DNA of 64,000 nt from Palsa-504 sp963744575 (GCA_963744575.1 CAVUUF010000016.1:186001-250000), one strand, 5' to 3'; positions 35,653 to 43,742 are shown, counted from the stretch's first letter. A program made the numbers and translations. Notes: a model not told the origin generated them from the sequence alone.

Positions 35653-36060
35653 ATGAGCTGGTCATCGAAGAGTGTCGACTTCATCACCATGTTCACCGAG
35701 GACCTCGAACAGTCGAAGTCGTTTTACCAAGAAGCCTTCGGCCTGCCGCTGATCTACGAGGACGAGAACTCCGCCGTGTTCCGTTTCGCGAACACGGGCA
35801 TCAACCTGCTCAGGGTCCCCGCCGCGCATGACCTTATCAAGCCCGCAGTGGTCGCCCGCCGGGACGCCGGGTCGCGCCTGGTGTTCACCATCAGCGTCGA
35901 AGACGTCGACGCGGTCTGCGCGGAGCTAGCCGGGCGCGGAGTGGAACTGCTCAATGGCCCGGTGAACCGGCCGTGGGGCGTGCGCACGGCCAGCTTCGCC
36001 GATCCCGGCGGTCACATCTGGGAGATCGCCCAGGATCTACCCGGGCCCGGCAACCCGTAG
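35653..36060 (+). CDS. VOC-family (glyoxalase-fold) protein
   Basis: ATG 35653 has GGAGG (35642-35646) upstream. The 135-residue protein shows both beta-alpha-beta-beta-beta halves: VDFITMFTEDLEQSKSFYQE with GLPLIYEDENSAVFRF, and LVFTISVEDVDAVCAELAGR with WGVRTASFADPGGHIWEIAQ. The late Glu in WEIAQ is a usual metal ligand; the first-position His is not present (FITMF), so metal binding may be altered. Members include dioxygenases, lyases and resistance proteins; the substrate cannot be read. The LLM oxidoreductase follows 69 bp later on the same strand. Confidence 0.85.
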   Translation: MSWSSKSVDFITMFTEDLEQSKSFYQEAFGLPLIYEDENSAVFRFANTGINLLRVPAAHDLIKPAVVARRDAGSRLVFTISVEDVDAVCAELAGRGVELLNGPVNRPWGVRTASFADPGGHIWEIAQDLPGPGNP

Positions 36061-36129
36061 CCAAGGCGGGTGCCCGCGGGGACAGCGCCCGGCGGAATGA
36101 AAAGACGGCCGGCCGGGCTGTTCGCAGGC

Positions 36130-36966
36130 ATGAGCATCGAACTTGGCAAGGTCGGTATCTGGCGGCATCCATCGGGGCTCACTCCCGAGGTAGCGGCCGA
36201 GGTGGAAGCCCTGGGTTACGGGGCCATCTGGGTGGGCGGCTCCCCGCCCGGCGACCTCGGCGTCGTCGAGCACCTGCTGGACGCGACGGACCACATCGCG
36301 GTGGCGACCGGGATCGTCAACGTGTGGCAGGACGACGCCGCGACCGTGGGCGCCTCCTGGCACCGGATCACCGTCAGGCACCCGGACCGATTCCTGCTCG
36401 GCCTCGGCATCGGGCACCCCGAAGCCACCCGGGACTACCAGCGGCCCTACGCCAGGCTCGTCAGCTACCTGGATCAGCTCGATGACCTCAACGTCCCGGC
36501 CGGGAGCCGGGTACTGGCCGCCCTCGGGCCGAAGGTGCTCAGGCTCTCCGCTGAGCGCGCCGCCGGCGCCCACCCCTACCTGGTCACGCCCGAGCACACC
36601 CGCCAGGCGCGGCAGATCCTCGGCGACGGGCCGCTGCTCGCCCCGGAGCAGAAGGTGGTACTGGAGACCGACCCGGAGCGAGCCCGCGCCATCGCCCGGA
36701 CACGCGTGCAGAACCCGTATCTCGGCCTGACCAACTACCTGAGCAACCTGCGCAGGCTCGGCTGGGCGGATGCCGACTTCGCCGACGGCGGCAGCGACGC
36801 GCTGATCGACGCGCTCGCGGTGCACGGCGACGCGGCGGCGATCGCCCGCGGCGTGACCGCGCACCTGGACGCGGGCGCGGACCACGTGGCCGTGCAGGTG
36901 CTCAACCCCGATCCGCTGCCCACGCTGCGCGCGCTGGCCGGCCAGCTCCAGCTGCCCCGGCGCTGA
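36130..36966 (+). CDS. LLM-class F420-dependent-type oxidoreductase
   Basis: ATG 36130 (MSIELGKVGIWRHPSGLTPE) gives 278 residues; the frame is open further up without family sequence. Landmarks of the luciferase-like barrel are ALGYGAIWVGGSPPGDLG, HIAVATGIVNVWQDDAATVG, RFLLGLGIGHPEATRDYQRP, VLAALGPKVLRLSAERAAGA and a late GADHVAVQVL. These fit the TIGR03620-type F420 subfamily, which transfers hydride between F420H2 and a substrate in the cytoplasm. The substrate is unknown. It converges with the nitrile-hydratase-type operon 12 bp away. Confidence 0.88.
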   Translation: MSIELGKVGIWRHPSGLTPEVAAEVEALGYGAIWVGGSPPGDLGVVEHLLDATDHIAVATGIVNVWQDDAATVGASWHRITVRHPDRFLLGLGIGHPEATRDYQRPYARLVSYLDQLDDLNVPAGSRVLAALGPKVLRLSAERAAGAHPYLVTPEHTRQARQILGDGPLLAPEQKVVLETDPERARAIARTRVQNPYLGLTNYLSNLRRLGWADADFADGGSDALIDALAVHGDAAAIARGVTAHLDAGADHVAVQVLNPDPLPTLRALAGQLQLPRR

Positions 36967-36978
36967 CCGGGGTGGCGG

Positions 36979-37554
36979 CTACACCAGCGCGGTCCCGATC
37001 AGCCCGTTCCTGGTGACGAGGGCGGCGAGCTCGTCGGTGGCCAGCCCGCCGGTCCCGGCCGGCCGGGACGGCAGCACCATGTAGCGGGCCTCGGACGTGG
37101 AGTCCCAGACCGCGATCTCTACCTCACCGGGCAGCGTGAGGCCGAACTCCGCGAGCACCGCCCGGGGTTCCCGCACCGTCCGCGACCGGTAGGCGAAGCT
37201 CTTGTACCACCCCGGCGAGGGCCCGAGCAGCGACACCGGGTAGCAGGAGCACAGCGTGCAGACGATGACGTTGTGCCTGGTCTCGGCGTTCGCCACCACC
37301 CGCAGCGCGTAGGTCAGCCCGGCGAAGCCCATCTCCGCCGCGGCCGCGCCGCCGTCGGACAGCAGCAGGTCACGGTAGGCCGGGTCGGTCCAGGCGCGGG
37401 CCGCCATCCGGGCGCCGTTGACCGGCGAGGCCCTGGTGTACAGCCTGGTCAGGAACTCGTCGATCTCGTCGTCGCTGGTCAGGCCGGCGGCGATCAGCCG
37501 CTCCTCGAGCCGGCGCGTCCGCGCGGCGGCCGGCTGGTCATCATGCCCGGTCAA
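36979..37554 (-). CDS. nitrile hydratase-type alpha subunit (cobalt-type claw motif)
   Basis: The 191-residue protein has the metal claw VCTLCSCYP (98-106): Cys99, Cys102 and Cys104 with Thr after the first Cys, the pattern of cobalt enzymes (iron enzymes have Ser). Other family blocks are NAETRHNVIVCTL, WYKSFAYRSRTVREPRAVLA and EIAVWDSTSEARYMVLP. The start is TTG 37554, inside the end of the preceding gene (14-bp overlap). It would hold the metal and pair with the two beta-half proteins. It converts a nitrile to an amide, or, as in thiocyanate hydrolase, a related C-N compound. The substrate is not readable from sequence. Confidence 0.92.
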   Translation of the reverse strand: MTGHDDQPAAARTRRLEERLIAAGLTSDDEIDEFLTRLYTRASPVNGARMAARAWTDPAYRDLLLSDGGAAAAEMGFAGLTYALRVVANAETRHNVIVCTLCSCYPVSLLGPSPGWYKSFAYRSRTVREPRAVLAEFGLTLPGEVEIAVWDSTSEARYMVLPSRPAGTGGLATDELAALVTRNGLIGTALV

Positions 37555-37807
37555 GGTAGGACTCCCACAGGTCGACGGTCACGGTGTGGTCGCCGCTCCC
37601 CCACAGGTCGGCGGCGGAGAAGCGGACCGCGTAGCAGGTCTCGACCCGGGGCGGGTTGATGCCGCGGGCGCTGTCGTCGGGCACCGGCCAGTCGCCGAGG
37701 GCCGTGACGATCACCCCGGTGTGCCCGCGCACGTACCGCGGCACCCGGGTGTGATGGTCCGGGTCGCCGGTGCGCACCCGGACCCTGCTGCCGGCCGGGT
37801 AGCTCAC
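37541..37807 (-). CDS. nitrile hydratase-type beta subunit, C-terminal half as separate protein
   Basis: From GTG 37807 the 88-residue protein matches only the SH3-like C-terminal half of NHase beta: FPAGSRVRVRT-type opening (SYPAGSRVRVRTGDPDHHTR), VPRYVRGHTGVIV, CYAVRFSAADLWG and VTVDLWESYLDRA. The Arg residues in HTRVPRYVRG correspond to the conserved beta Arg that contacts the cysteine oxygens of the claw. It overlaps the gene before it by 4 bp (GTGA) and the alpha gene by 14 bp, so all three are translated as a unit. Confidence 0.9.
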   Translation of the reverse strand: MSYPAGSRVRVRTGDPDHHTRVPRYVRGHTGVIVTALGDWPVPDDSARGINPPRVETCYAVRFSAADLWGSGDHTVTVDLWESYLDRA

Positions 37808-38082
37808 GGCGCAGAGCCCATGTCGGGGCCCTTCTCCGCGACCAGCATCTCCAGGGCGCCCAGCCAGCGCTCGTAGTACGACGCCGCCAGGTACCGCTCA
37901 GGCGGCAGCCGCTCGATGGCGTCCCGCAGCTCGTCGTCGTTGAACAGGCCGCGCCGGCGCAGCACCGTGGCCAGCGCGTACACCCGCGCCTCCCAGTCGG
38001 CGGCGAACGGGAAGCCGCCGTCCTCGCCCGCCGGCACCGGGCCGAACCCGGTCTGCCCGCCCATGTCATGAACACGGCTCAC
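37804..38082 (-). CDS. nitrile hydratase-type beta subunit, N-terminal half as separate protein
   Basis: GTG 38082 begins SRVHDMGGQTGFGPV, the hallmark start of NHase beta subunits. The helical part follows: WEARVYALATVLRRRGLFND and RYLAASYYERWLGALEMLVA. It stops at 92 residues, where a normal beta continues for another 120. The C-terminal half is the next gene. Cobalt-NHase activator proteins also resemble this half, but the separate C-half gene directly downstream makes it a split beta subunit. The first gene of the operon; no cobalt importer or other activator is seen nearby. Confidence 0.88.
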   Translation of the reverse strand: MSRVHDMGGQTGFGPVPAGEDGGFPFAADWEARVYALATVLRRRGLFNDDELRDAIERLPPERYLAASYYERWLGALEMLVAEKGPDMGSAP

Positions 38083-38196
38083 GCTGGTGACTTTAACAAG
38101 ATTTGTCCCGAACGGGTGCGGTGCGTGCCCCGGCCCCGCCGCCCGCCCTGCGGCCCGGCCTTCTTCCTGGCTGATGCCGGATGTTACTTATGGAAT

Positions 38197-39927
38197 ATGA
38201 CAGCGAACAGCGAATTCCGCAGCAGGCAGTGGTTCGGCGCGACCGGGCGGACCGGCATGGGCCACCGGTCCTGGATGCGCAGCCAGGGTTTCACGTCCGA
38301 GGTCTTCGACGGCCGCCCGGTGATCGGCATCGCGACCACCTGGTCCGAACTGGCGCCGTGCAACGTGCACCTGCACCGGGTGGCCGAGTCGGTCAAGCGC
38401 GGCGTCTGGCAGGCGGGCGGGTTCCCGCTGGAGTTCCCGGCCATGGCGCTGGGCGAGACGCTGCTGCGGCCGACCGCCATGCTGTACCGGAACCTGCTGG
38501 CCATGGAGGCCGAGGAGCTGATGCGGGCCAACCCGCTGGACGGTGTGGTGCTCCTGTCGGGCTGTGATAAGACCACGCCGGGACTGCTGATGGCCGCGGC
38601 CAGCGTGGACCTGCCCGCGGTGATGGTCACCGGCGGCCCCATGCTCAACGGCAAGTACCAGGGCACCGACGTGGGCTCGGGCACCGCGGTGTGGCGGTTC
38701 GAGGAGGAGCTGGTCGCCGGGCGGATGACCGAGGAGGAATGCGCGTTCGCCGAGGGCTGCATGGCCAGGTCCAACGGGCACTGCATGACGATGGGCACCG
38801 CGTCCACGATGGCGTCGATGGCCGAGGCGCTCGGCATGCAGCTGCCGTACTCGGCGACCTGGCCCGCGGTGGACGCCCGCCGGTACGAGACCGCGCAGCG
38901 GGCCGGCCAGGCGGTGGTGGACCTGGTCCGCCGGGACCTGCGGCCGTCGGCCATCATGACCCGGGCGGCGTTCGAGAACGCGATCCGGGTGAACGCGGCG
39001 ATCGGCGGGTCGACGAACGCGGTGATCCACCTGCTGGCCATCGCCGGGCGGCTGGGCGTGCCGCTGACGCTCGACGACTTCGACGAGCTGGCCAGGGACG
39101 TGCCGACGCTGGTGAACCTGCAGCCGAGCGGCGAGTACCTGATGGAGGACTTCTGCTACGCCGGCGGCCTGCCCGCGGTGATGAGCGAGCTGGCCGAGAA
39201 CGGCTTGCTGCACCGCGACGCGATCACGGTGACCGGATCCGGGGCGGGCGCGAACGTGGCCGGCGCGCCGTGCTGGAACCGTGAGGTCATCCGGGCCGTG
39301 GCCGATCCGTTCCAGCCCGCCGGGACCGGGACCGCGGTGCTGCGCGGAAACCTGGCCCCGTCCGGCGCGGTGATCAAGCAGTCCGCCTCGTCGCCGCACC
39401 TGCTCAAGCACCGGGGCCGGGCGCTGGTCTTCGACTCCCCCGCGGACTACTACGCCGTGTCGAACGACCCCGGCCTGGACGTCGACTCCGGCACCGTGCT
39501 GGTCATCCGGTACTGCGGTCCGCGCGGCTATCCCGGCATGCCGGAGGTATCCAACGTGGCGCTGCCGAGGAAGCTGCTGCTGCGCGGCGTCCGCGACATG
39601 GTGCGGATCTGCGACGGGCGCATGTCCGGCACCGCCTACGGCACGGTCGTCCTGCACGTCTCCCCGGAAGCGGCGGCCGGCGGCCCGCTGGCCCTGGTGC
39701 GGACCGGCGACTGGATCAGCCTGGACGTGCCGGCCAGGACGCTGACCCTGGAGGTCAGCGACGAGGAGCTGGCCGCGCGCCGCGGGCGGTGGCAGCCGCC
39801 CGCGGCACACGCCAGCCGGGGCTGGACCCGCCTGTACGGCGAGCACGTCCTGCAGGCCGACACCGGCGCCGACCTGGACTTCCTCGTCGGCGCCAGCGGG
39901 CACGAGGTGCCCCGCGAATCGCACTAG
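38197..39927 (+). CDS. IlvD/Edd-family dehydratase (aldonic-acid-type)
   Basis: ATG 38197 (MTANSEFRSRQWFG) gives 576 residues. Iron-sulfur ligands are at expected places: Cys in WSELAPCNVHLHRVAESVKR, LLSGCDKTTPG and AEGCMARSNGHCMTM. Further blocks are GGSTNAVIHLLAIAGRLG and CDGRMSGTAYGTVVLHVSPE. The APCNVHLH and GCDKTTP forms resemble sugar-acid dehydratases (arabonate, xylonate) more than the branched-chain enzyme. It would dehydrate a dihydroxy acid or aldonate to a 2-keto acid in the cytoplasm. Its promoter region is shared with the divergent nitrile-hydratase-type operon (starts 115 bp apart). Confidence 0.88.
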   Translation: MTANSEFRSRQWFGATGRTGMGHRSWMRSQGFTSEVFDGRPVIGIATTWSELAPCNVHLHRVAESVKRGVWQAGGFPLEFPAMALGETLLRPTAMLYRNLLAMEAEELMRANPLDGVVLLSGCDKTTPGLLMAAASVDLPAVMVTGGPMLNGKYQGTDVGSGTAVWRFEEELVAGRMTEEECAFAEGCMARSNGHCMTMGTASTMASMAEALGMQLPYSATWPAVDARRYETAQRAGQAVVDLVRRDLRPSAIMTRAAFENAIRVNAAIGGSTNAVIHLLAIAGRLGVPLTLDDFDELARDVPTLVNLQPSGEYLMEDFCYAGGLPAVMSELAENGLLHRDAITVTGSGAGANVAGAPCWNREVIRAVADPFQPAGTGTAVLRGNLAPSGAVIKQSASSPHLLKHRGRALVFDSPADYYAVSNDPGLDVDSGTVLVIRYCGPRGYPGMPEVSNVALPRKLLLRGVRDMVRICDGRMSGTAYGTVVLHVSPEAAAGGPLALVRTGDWISLDVPARTLTLEVSDEELAARRGRWQPPAAHASRGWTRLYGEHVLQADTGADLDFLVGASGHEVPRESH

Positions 39928-40000
39928 TTGCCTGCCACCCGCTTCCACCAGGTAGTGTTCAGGCCGCCCCGTTTCCCCACTACCCCTCAGGCAGGAGCAC

Positions 40001-40576
40001 GTGGAAAGCGTCGTCCTTCTGGATGCAGCCGGCCACGCCATCGGCACGGCCGGCAAGGCGGCCGTGCACCATGCCCATACTCCGCTGCACCTGGCGTTCT
40101 CCTGCTACCTGTTCAACGAGGCGGGCCAGTTCCTGCTGACCAGGAGGGCCGAATCGAAGCGGACCTTCCCCGGCGTGTGGACCAACACCTGCTGCGGGCA
40201 CCCGCTGCCCGGCGAGCCCATCTACGGCAGCGTGCTGCGGCGGCTGCGGGACGAACTCGGGATCGGCGCCGCCAAGCTCACGCTCGTCCTGCCCGGGTTC
40301 CGTTACCGGGCGAGGATGGCCAACGGGGTGCTGGAGAACGAACTCTGCCCGGTCTACGCGGCATATGCCGACCTCCCGCCCGAGCCCGACCCGGACGAGG
40401 TCGCCGAGACCAGGTGGGTGGACTGGGGCGGGTTCTGCGACGCGGTGCGGGCCGGTCGCCAGCCCGTCTCGCCGTGGTGCGCCATGCAGCTGGCCGAGCT
40501 TACCGGGCTCGGTCCGCGGCCGCTGGACTGGGTCGCGGCGGAGGCAGCCGGCCTGCCGCCCGCGGCGCTCGGCTGA
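40001..40576 (+). CDS. idi: isopentenyl-diphosphate delta-isomerase, type I
   Basis: GTG 40001 has AGGAG seven bases upstream. This Nudix-fold enzyme interconverts IPP and DMAPP for isoprenoid synthesis. Signatures: HLAFSCYLFNEAGQFLLTRR, FPGVWTNTCCGHPLPGE with the catalytic Cys and a metal His, RRLRDELGI and the catalytic Glu region ENELCPVYAA. At 191 residues it has the usual length. It is soluble. The 3' end lies opposite to the open tail of the TetR gene. No other isoprenoid gene is near. Confidence 0.95.
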   Translation: MESVVLLDAAGHAIGTAGKAAVHHAHTPLHLAFSCYLFNEAGQFLLTRRAESKRTFPGVWTNTCCGHPLPGEPIYGSVLRRLRDELGIGAAKLTLVLPGFRYRARMANGVLENELCPVYAAYADLPPEPDPDEVAETRWVDWGGFCDAVRAGRQPVSPWCAMQLAELTGLGPRPLDWVAAEAAGLPPAALG

Positions 40577-41352
40577 GCTGTCCACACCTCCTCAGTGGCA
40601 CGCACACCGTCGTCAACACGCGTTCCACAGGGTTCTCCACACCAGTGGGTTAACGCCTGCTCACGCGGCGGCAGCCCCCGCGCCAGCAGTTCGAGCACGT
40701 CGTCGAGCACGTCCTCGGGAACCCTGCCTCCGGCCGTCCAGTCGGCCCAGCGCATCCCGACGAAGTTGCCGATGCCGGTGTACGCGAACGCGATGACCTC
40801 GGGATCGTAGTGCGCGTCCACCTCGCGGGCGAGCTGCGCAGCCCGCACGCCGCGTGCGTAGCCCCTGGTCAGGTGCTCGTAGTACTCGCGGAACAGGCGC
40901 GGGTCGATGAACTCGGACTCGCGCACGATGCGGTCGATCCAGGGACGCTGGGACAGCAGGTCGAAGTAGGCCCGGAAGGCCGCGCGCTCCCTGGCCCGCT
41001 GACCGCCCTCGGCGTGCTCGAGGGCCTCTCGCATGGCCCTCCTCAGGTCCTCGTTGATGGCCCGGACCACGGCGGCGAAGACCTCGGCCTTGGACGCGAA
41101 GTACGAGTAGAAGCTGCCGGTGGCCATCCCGGCCCGGGCACAGATGCCCGCGACCGTCGTCCGGTGGTAGCTGCGCTCGCCGAACAGTTCCTCGGCCGCC
41201 CTCAGCAGCCGCGGCTGCGCCGGCCCTGGGGGGCGGCTCTGCTGGCTGCCCCGGGGGGAATCCTTCCCGCCGGAACCTCCCGGGCGAACCCCCCGGGCGC
41301 GGGGAGGCTGCCCGGACCCGCGGACCCCCCGCGGGCTCGTCTCCGTTGTCAT
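40354..41352 (-). CDS. TetR-family transcriptional regulator with unusual antisense C-terminal tail
   Basis: The DNA-binding domain reads LLRAAEELFGERSYHRTTVA, GICARAGMATGSFYSYFASK. A typical ligand domain follows to about GNFVGMRWADWTAGGR and VLELLARGLPPRE (near 40660). The frame then stays open for another 100 residues without family character, across the last 223 bp of idi on the other strand. Related regulators end near residue 230, so the stop was probably lost, or one base is missing near 40600-40660. The N-terminal 45 residues are a disordered Pro/Arg/Gly-rich tail; ATG inside is not available. Confidence 0.75.
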   Translation of the reverse strand: MTTETSPRGVRGSGQPPRARGVRPGGSGGKDSPRGSQQSRPPGPAQPRLLRAAEELFGERSYHRTTVAGICARAGMATGSFYSYFASKAEVFAAVVRAINEDLRRAMREALEHAEGGQRARERAAFRAYFDLLSQRPWIDRIVRESEFIDPRLFREYYEHLTRGYARGVRAAQLAREVDAHYDPEVIAFAYTGIGNFVGMRWADWTAGGRVPEDVLDDVLELLARGLPPREQALTHWCGEPCGTRVDDGVRATEEVWTAQPSAAGGRPAASAATQSSGRGPSPVSSASCMAHHGETGWRPARTASQNPPQSTHLVSATSSGSGSGGRSAYAA

Positions 41353-41571
41353 ATCGGCTATCCCTGCTTCTTCTCAGTCGGGGATGGCCGATGCGGCGCC
41401 AGGGTGACGGAATGCCACTCGACGCCCGCTGGCCATTCTGGACAACGCCCGGGTATGCCTGCTGGTGCCCGCATGGGTCACTCGAGGCGTAGGCGTACGG
41501 TACCACTGCGGGCCCGGGGCGGGAGTTCCCCGACGGCCAGCACCCGGGACGCGACCTGCTCCGCCGCCGCA

Positions 41572-41817
41572 CTACTCACCGGCGCGGCCGGCCGGAGCCT
41601 GGAGCGGGCCGAGGTGGGCCGCGGTCACGGCCGGATGGTCCTGGACCTGCCCCGGCGTACCCGCCGCGATCACCTTGCCGGAGTCGAGCACCACGAGCGA
41701 GTCGCAGCCGGACATCATCAGGTCCATCTGGCGCTCCACCACGACCAGCGATCCCTCGGTGGCCAGGTCGCGGATGAGGGCGCCGAGGTCGGCTAGTTCG
41801 CTCTGGTCCAGGCCGCT
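41572..41817 (-). pseudogene. C-terminal relic of a branched-chain amino acid-type ABC ATPase
   Basis: The frame reads SGLDQSELADLGALIRDLAT, VVVERQMDLMMSGCDSLVVL, DSGKVIAAGTPGQVQDHPAV, the segment after Walker B in LivG/LivF-like ATPases. P-loop, signature and Walker B are absent. The break at 41817 meets the break of the next relic, on the other strand, within 2 bp. Confidence 0.7.
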
Positions 41818-41818
41818 G

Positions 41819-42103
41819 GTCGTCACGCTGACCGAGGGAGCCGTCCTCGACGACGCCCTCCGGGGCAAGATCGGCGACCGGCTCCGCGGCCAGTACACGG
41901 CCCGGCACGTCCCCGACAAGATCATCGCGGTACCCGCGATCCCGTCCACCCTGACCGGCAAGAAGATGGAGGTGCCGGTGCGCAAGATCCTGCTGGGCGC
42001 CGACCCGGGCGACGCCGCCAACCGCAACGCGATGGCCGACCCGCAGGCCCTGGACGCCTTCGCCCGCTACGCCAGCACCCAGTATGACTACCGGCTCGGC
42101 TGA
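41819..42103 (+). pseudogene. C-terminal relic of acetoacetyl-CoA synthetase
   Basis: The frame reads VVTLTEGAVLDDALRGKIGD, ARHVPDKIIAVPAIPSTLTG, KKMEVPVRKILLGADPGDAA and DPQALDAFARYA, the C-terminal lid of acetoacetyl-CoA synthetases including the catalytic Lys in TGKKMEVPVRK. The large AMP-binding domain is missing. The junction with the ABC relic at 41817-41819 marks a deletion or inversion point. Confidence 0.75.
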
Positions 42104-42181
42104 AGGCCCCGGACCCGGTGACGCGCGAGCTCGTTTTCCTCGCGGCCATCCTCGCTGCTCAGGCGGGAACGCTGACCCGGC

Positions 42182-43612
42182 TCAGTCCTGGGCGCTCTCC
42201 CTGACGTAGCCGAAGAAGCCGCGGCGCTTGATCAGCGTGGCGACCTGATCGGGAACCATGGTCTCCCAGGAGTCGTCGTTGGCGGCGATCCGCCGCAGCA
42301 CGTCGCGGCTGAAGATCGGCAGGTACTCGGGCCGGTAGTTGTCCAGGTTGACGAAGCTGCCCCGGCCGGCCAGATAGTCATACAGCGGCTGGAGATCGGG
42401 CTGGACCTTGATGTCGTCGACGGTCTTGAGCTCCTCGTCGGGAGCCGACCGAAGCGGATAGACGTAGAGCTTCAGGCCGTTCTTGAACAGCCGCCCGAAG
42501 CTCTCCAGGATCCCGCCCGGCAGCTGCGCGTGGTTGCGCTCGTCGAACAGGTCGATGAGGCTCGGCACGCCCATTACGATGCCGATCCGCTCCCTGGTCC
42601 GCTCGGCGATGTAGGCGGCCAGCCGGTAATAATCGAAGTAGTCGGTGATCAGCACGGTCTCGCCGCACGCGGCGAGCAGATCGGCCCGGGCCAGGAAGTC
42701 GCGCCGGTCGACGTCGGTCCGCTCGGCCAGCAGGTTGCGCATGGTGATCTCGGTGAGCTGCAGGATCGGCTTGCCTTCCACCGCCGGGTCCTGGGCGAAC
42801 TTCTCCTTGGCCGTGGCCAGCATGTCCAGGTTCACGTGCGTCGGCGGCCGGAAGCTGCCGCGCTCGACTAGGATCGCCTTCTTGCGCAGCACCTCGCTGG
42901 GCTGCAGCACCTCGCGGTCGGGCCCGAACATGGCCACCCCGCTCAGCCCGAGCTGGACCAGCTTGAGCGCCATGAGCCGGTTGTCCACGCCGCGGAACTC
43001 GATGCCGCGGAACTGGATCATGTCGATCTCGATGCGTCCGATGGTCAACTGGTCCAGCAGGGTCTCGATCAGCCTTTCCGGCTCGTGGTGGTGGAAGAAC
43101 GCGCCGTACAGCAGGCTCACCCCGACGATGCCGAGCGCCTCCTGCTGCAGGTAGGCCTCCTCGTCGAGCATCCGCACGTGCATCACGATCTGGCTGGGTT
43201 CATCGTGCGTCTGGGACTGGAACTTCACGCCCACCCAGCCATGGCACTCGTTGCCGCCCCGGTAGCTGCGCGCCACCACCGTGTCGGCGAACGCGAAGAA
43301 GCAGTTGGAGTCGCCGCGTTCCTCGTTCAGCCGCTCGACGTTGAGGTCGAACTCATGGTCCAGCATGCCCTGCAGCCGGCCGACGGAGACGTACCGCTCG
43401 GCCTTGCCGTACACGGCATCGCTGACCGCCATGTCGTAGGCCGACATGGACTTGGCCACGGTGCCCGCGGCCCCGCCGACCCGGAAGAACCAGCGCACCA
43501 CTTCCTGCCCGGCCCCGATCTCCGCGATCGTGCCGTACCAGCGCGGATCGAGGTTGATGCGCAGCGCCTTCTGGTGCGTATCGGTCTGATGCGTGCCGAT
43601 GAGCTCGGTCAT
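42182..43612 (-). CDS. conserved protein of unknown function, 476 aa
   Basis: ATG 43612 gives a soluble 476-residue protein. Strong conserved-looking blocks: VVRWFFRVGGAAGTVAKSMS, YDMAVSDAVYGKAERYVS, FFHHHEPERLIETLLDQL, RIEIDMIQFRGIEFRGVDNR, VLQPSEVLRKKAILVERGSF and ILITDYFDYYRLAAYI-like (ETVLITDYFDYYRLAAYIAE). I recall relatives in diverse bacteria, carried under inconsistent names, but no proven reaction. His/Asp/Glu-rich conserved blocks suggest an enzyme. It stands alone, with hairpins and a dispersed repeat in its upstream region. Confidence 0.75.
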   Translation of the reverse strand: MTELIGTHQTDTHQKALRINLDPRWYGTIAEIGAGQEVVRWFFRVGGAAGTVAKSMSAYDMAVSDAVYGKAERYVSVGRLQGMLDHEFDLNVERLNEERGDSNCFFAFADTVVARSYRGGNECHGWVGVKFQSQTHDEPSQIVMHVRMLDEEAYLQQEALGIVGVSLLYGAFFHHHEPERLIETLLDQLTIGRIEIDMIQFRGIEFRGVDNRLMALKLVQLGLSGVAMFGPDREVLQPSEVLRKKAILVERGSFRPPTHVNLDMLATAKEKFAQDPAVEGKPILQLTEITMRNLLAERTDVDRRDFLARADLLAACGETVLITDYFDYYRLAAYIAERTRERIGIVMGVPSLIDLFDERNHAQLPGGILESFGRLFKNGLKLYVYPLRSAPDEELKTVDDIKVQPDLQPLYDYLAGRGSFVNLDNYRPEYLPIFSRDVLRRIAANDDSWETMVPDQVATLIKRRGFFGYVRESAQD

Positions 43613-43647
43613 ATCTCTCCCGGACCCTGCCCGATGCCGCCGTCCGC

Positions 43648-43668
43648 GGTAGCGCCCAGGGCGCTACC
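43648..43668. repeat. 9-bp hairpin upstream of the orphan gene
   Basis: GGTAGCGCC (43648-43656) pairs with GGCGCTACC (43660-43668) around the loop CAG. It is 36 bp upstream of the 476-residue gene start, so it may lie in the 5' leader. Confidence 0.6.
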
Positions 43669-43710
43669 GTCAGACGCTGGGATTGTACTAATTCCGGGCG
43701 CCCCGCCGCC

Positions 43711-43738
43711 ACCCGGGTCCGCCGCGGCGGACCCGGGT
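43711..43738. repeat. perfect 28-bp palindrome
   Basis: The sequence from 43711 to 43738 equals its own reverse complement; the left half is ACCCGGGTCCGCCG. It ends 4 bp before dispersed repeat copy B. The rest of 43613-44265 has no gene apart from a pirin relic. Confidence 0.85.
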
Positions 43739-43742
43739 ATAA

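Noticed and set aside
37804..38082. Reading the 92-aa protein as a cobalt activator of nitrile hydratase
   Set aside because: It resembles activators, but the beta C-half follows as a separate gene and would otherwise have no N-half partner, so a split beta is the simpler reading.
38188..40056. 622-codon minus-strand frame opposite the IlvD/Edd gene
   Set aside because: Low-complexity His/Arg/Gln/Gly sequence; it is the antisense shadow of a well-supported dehydratase gene.
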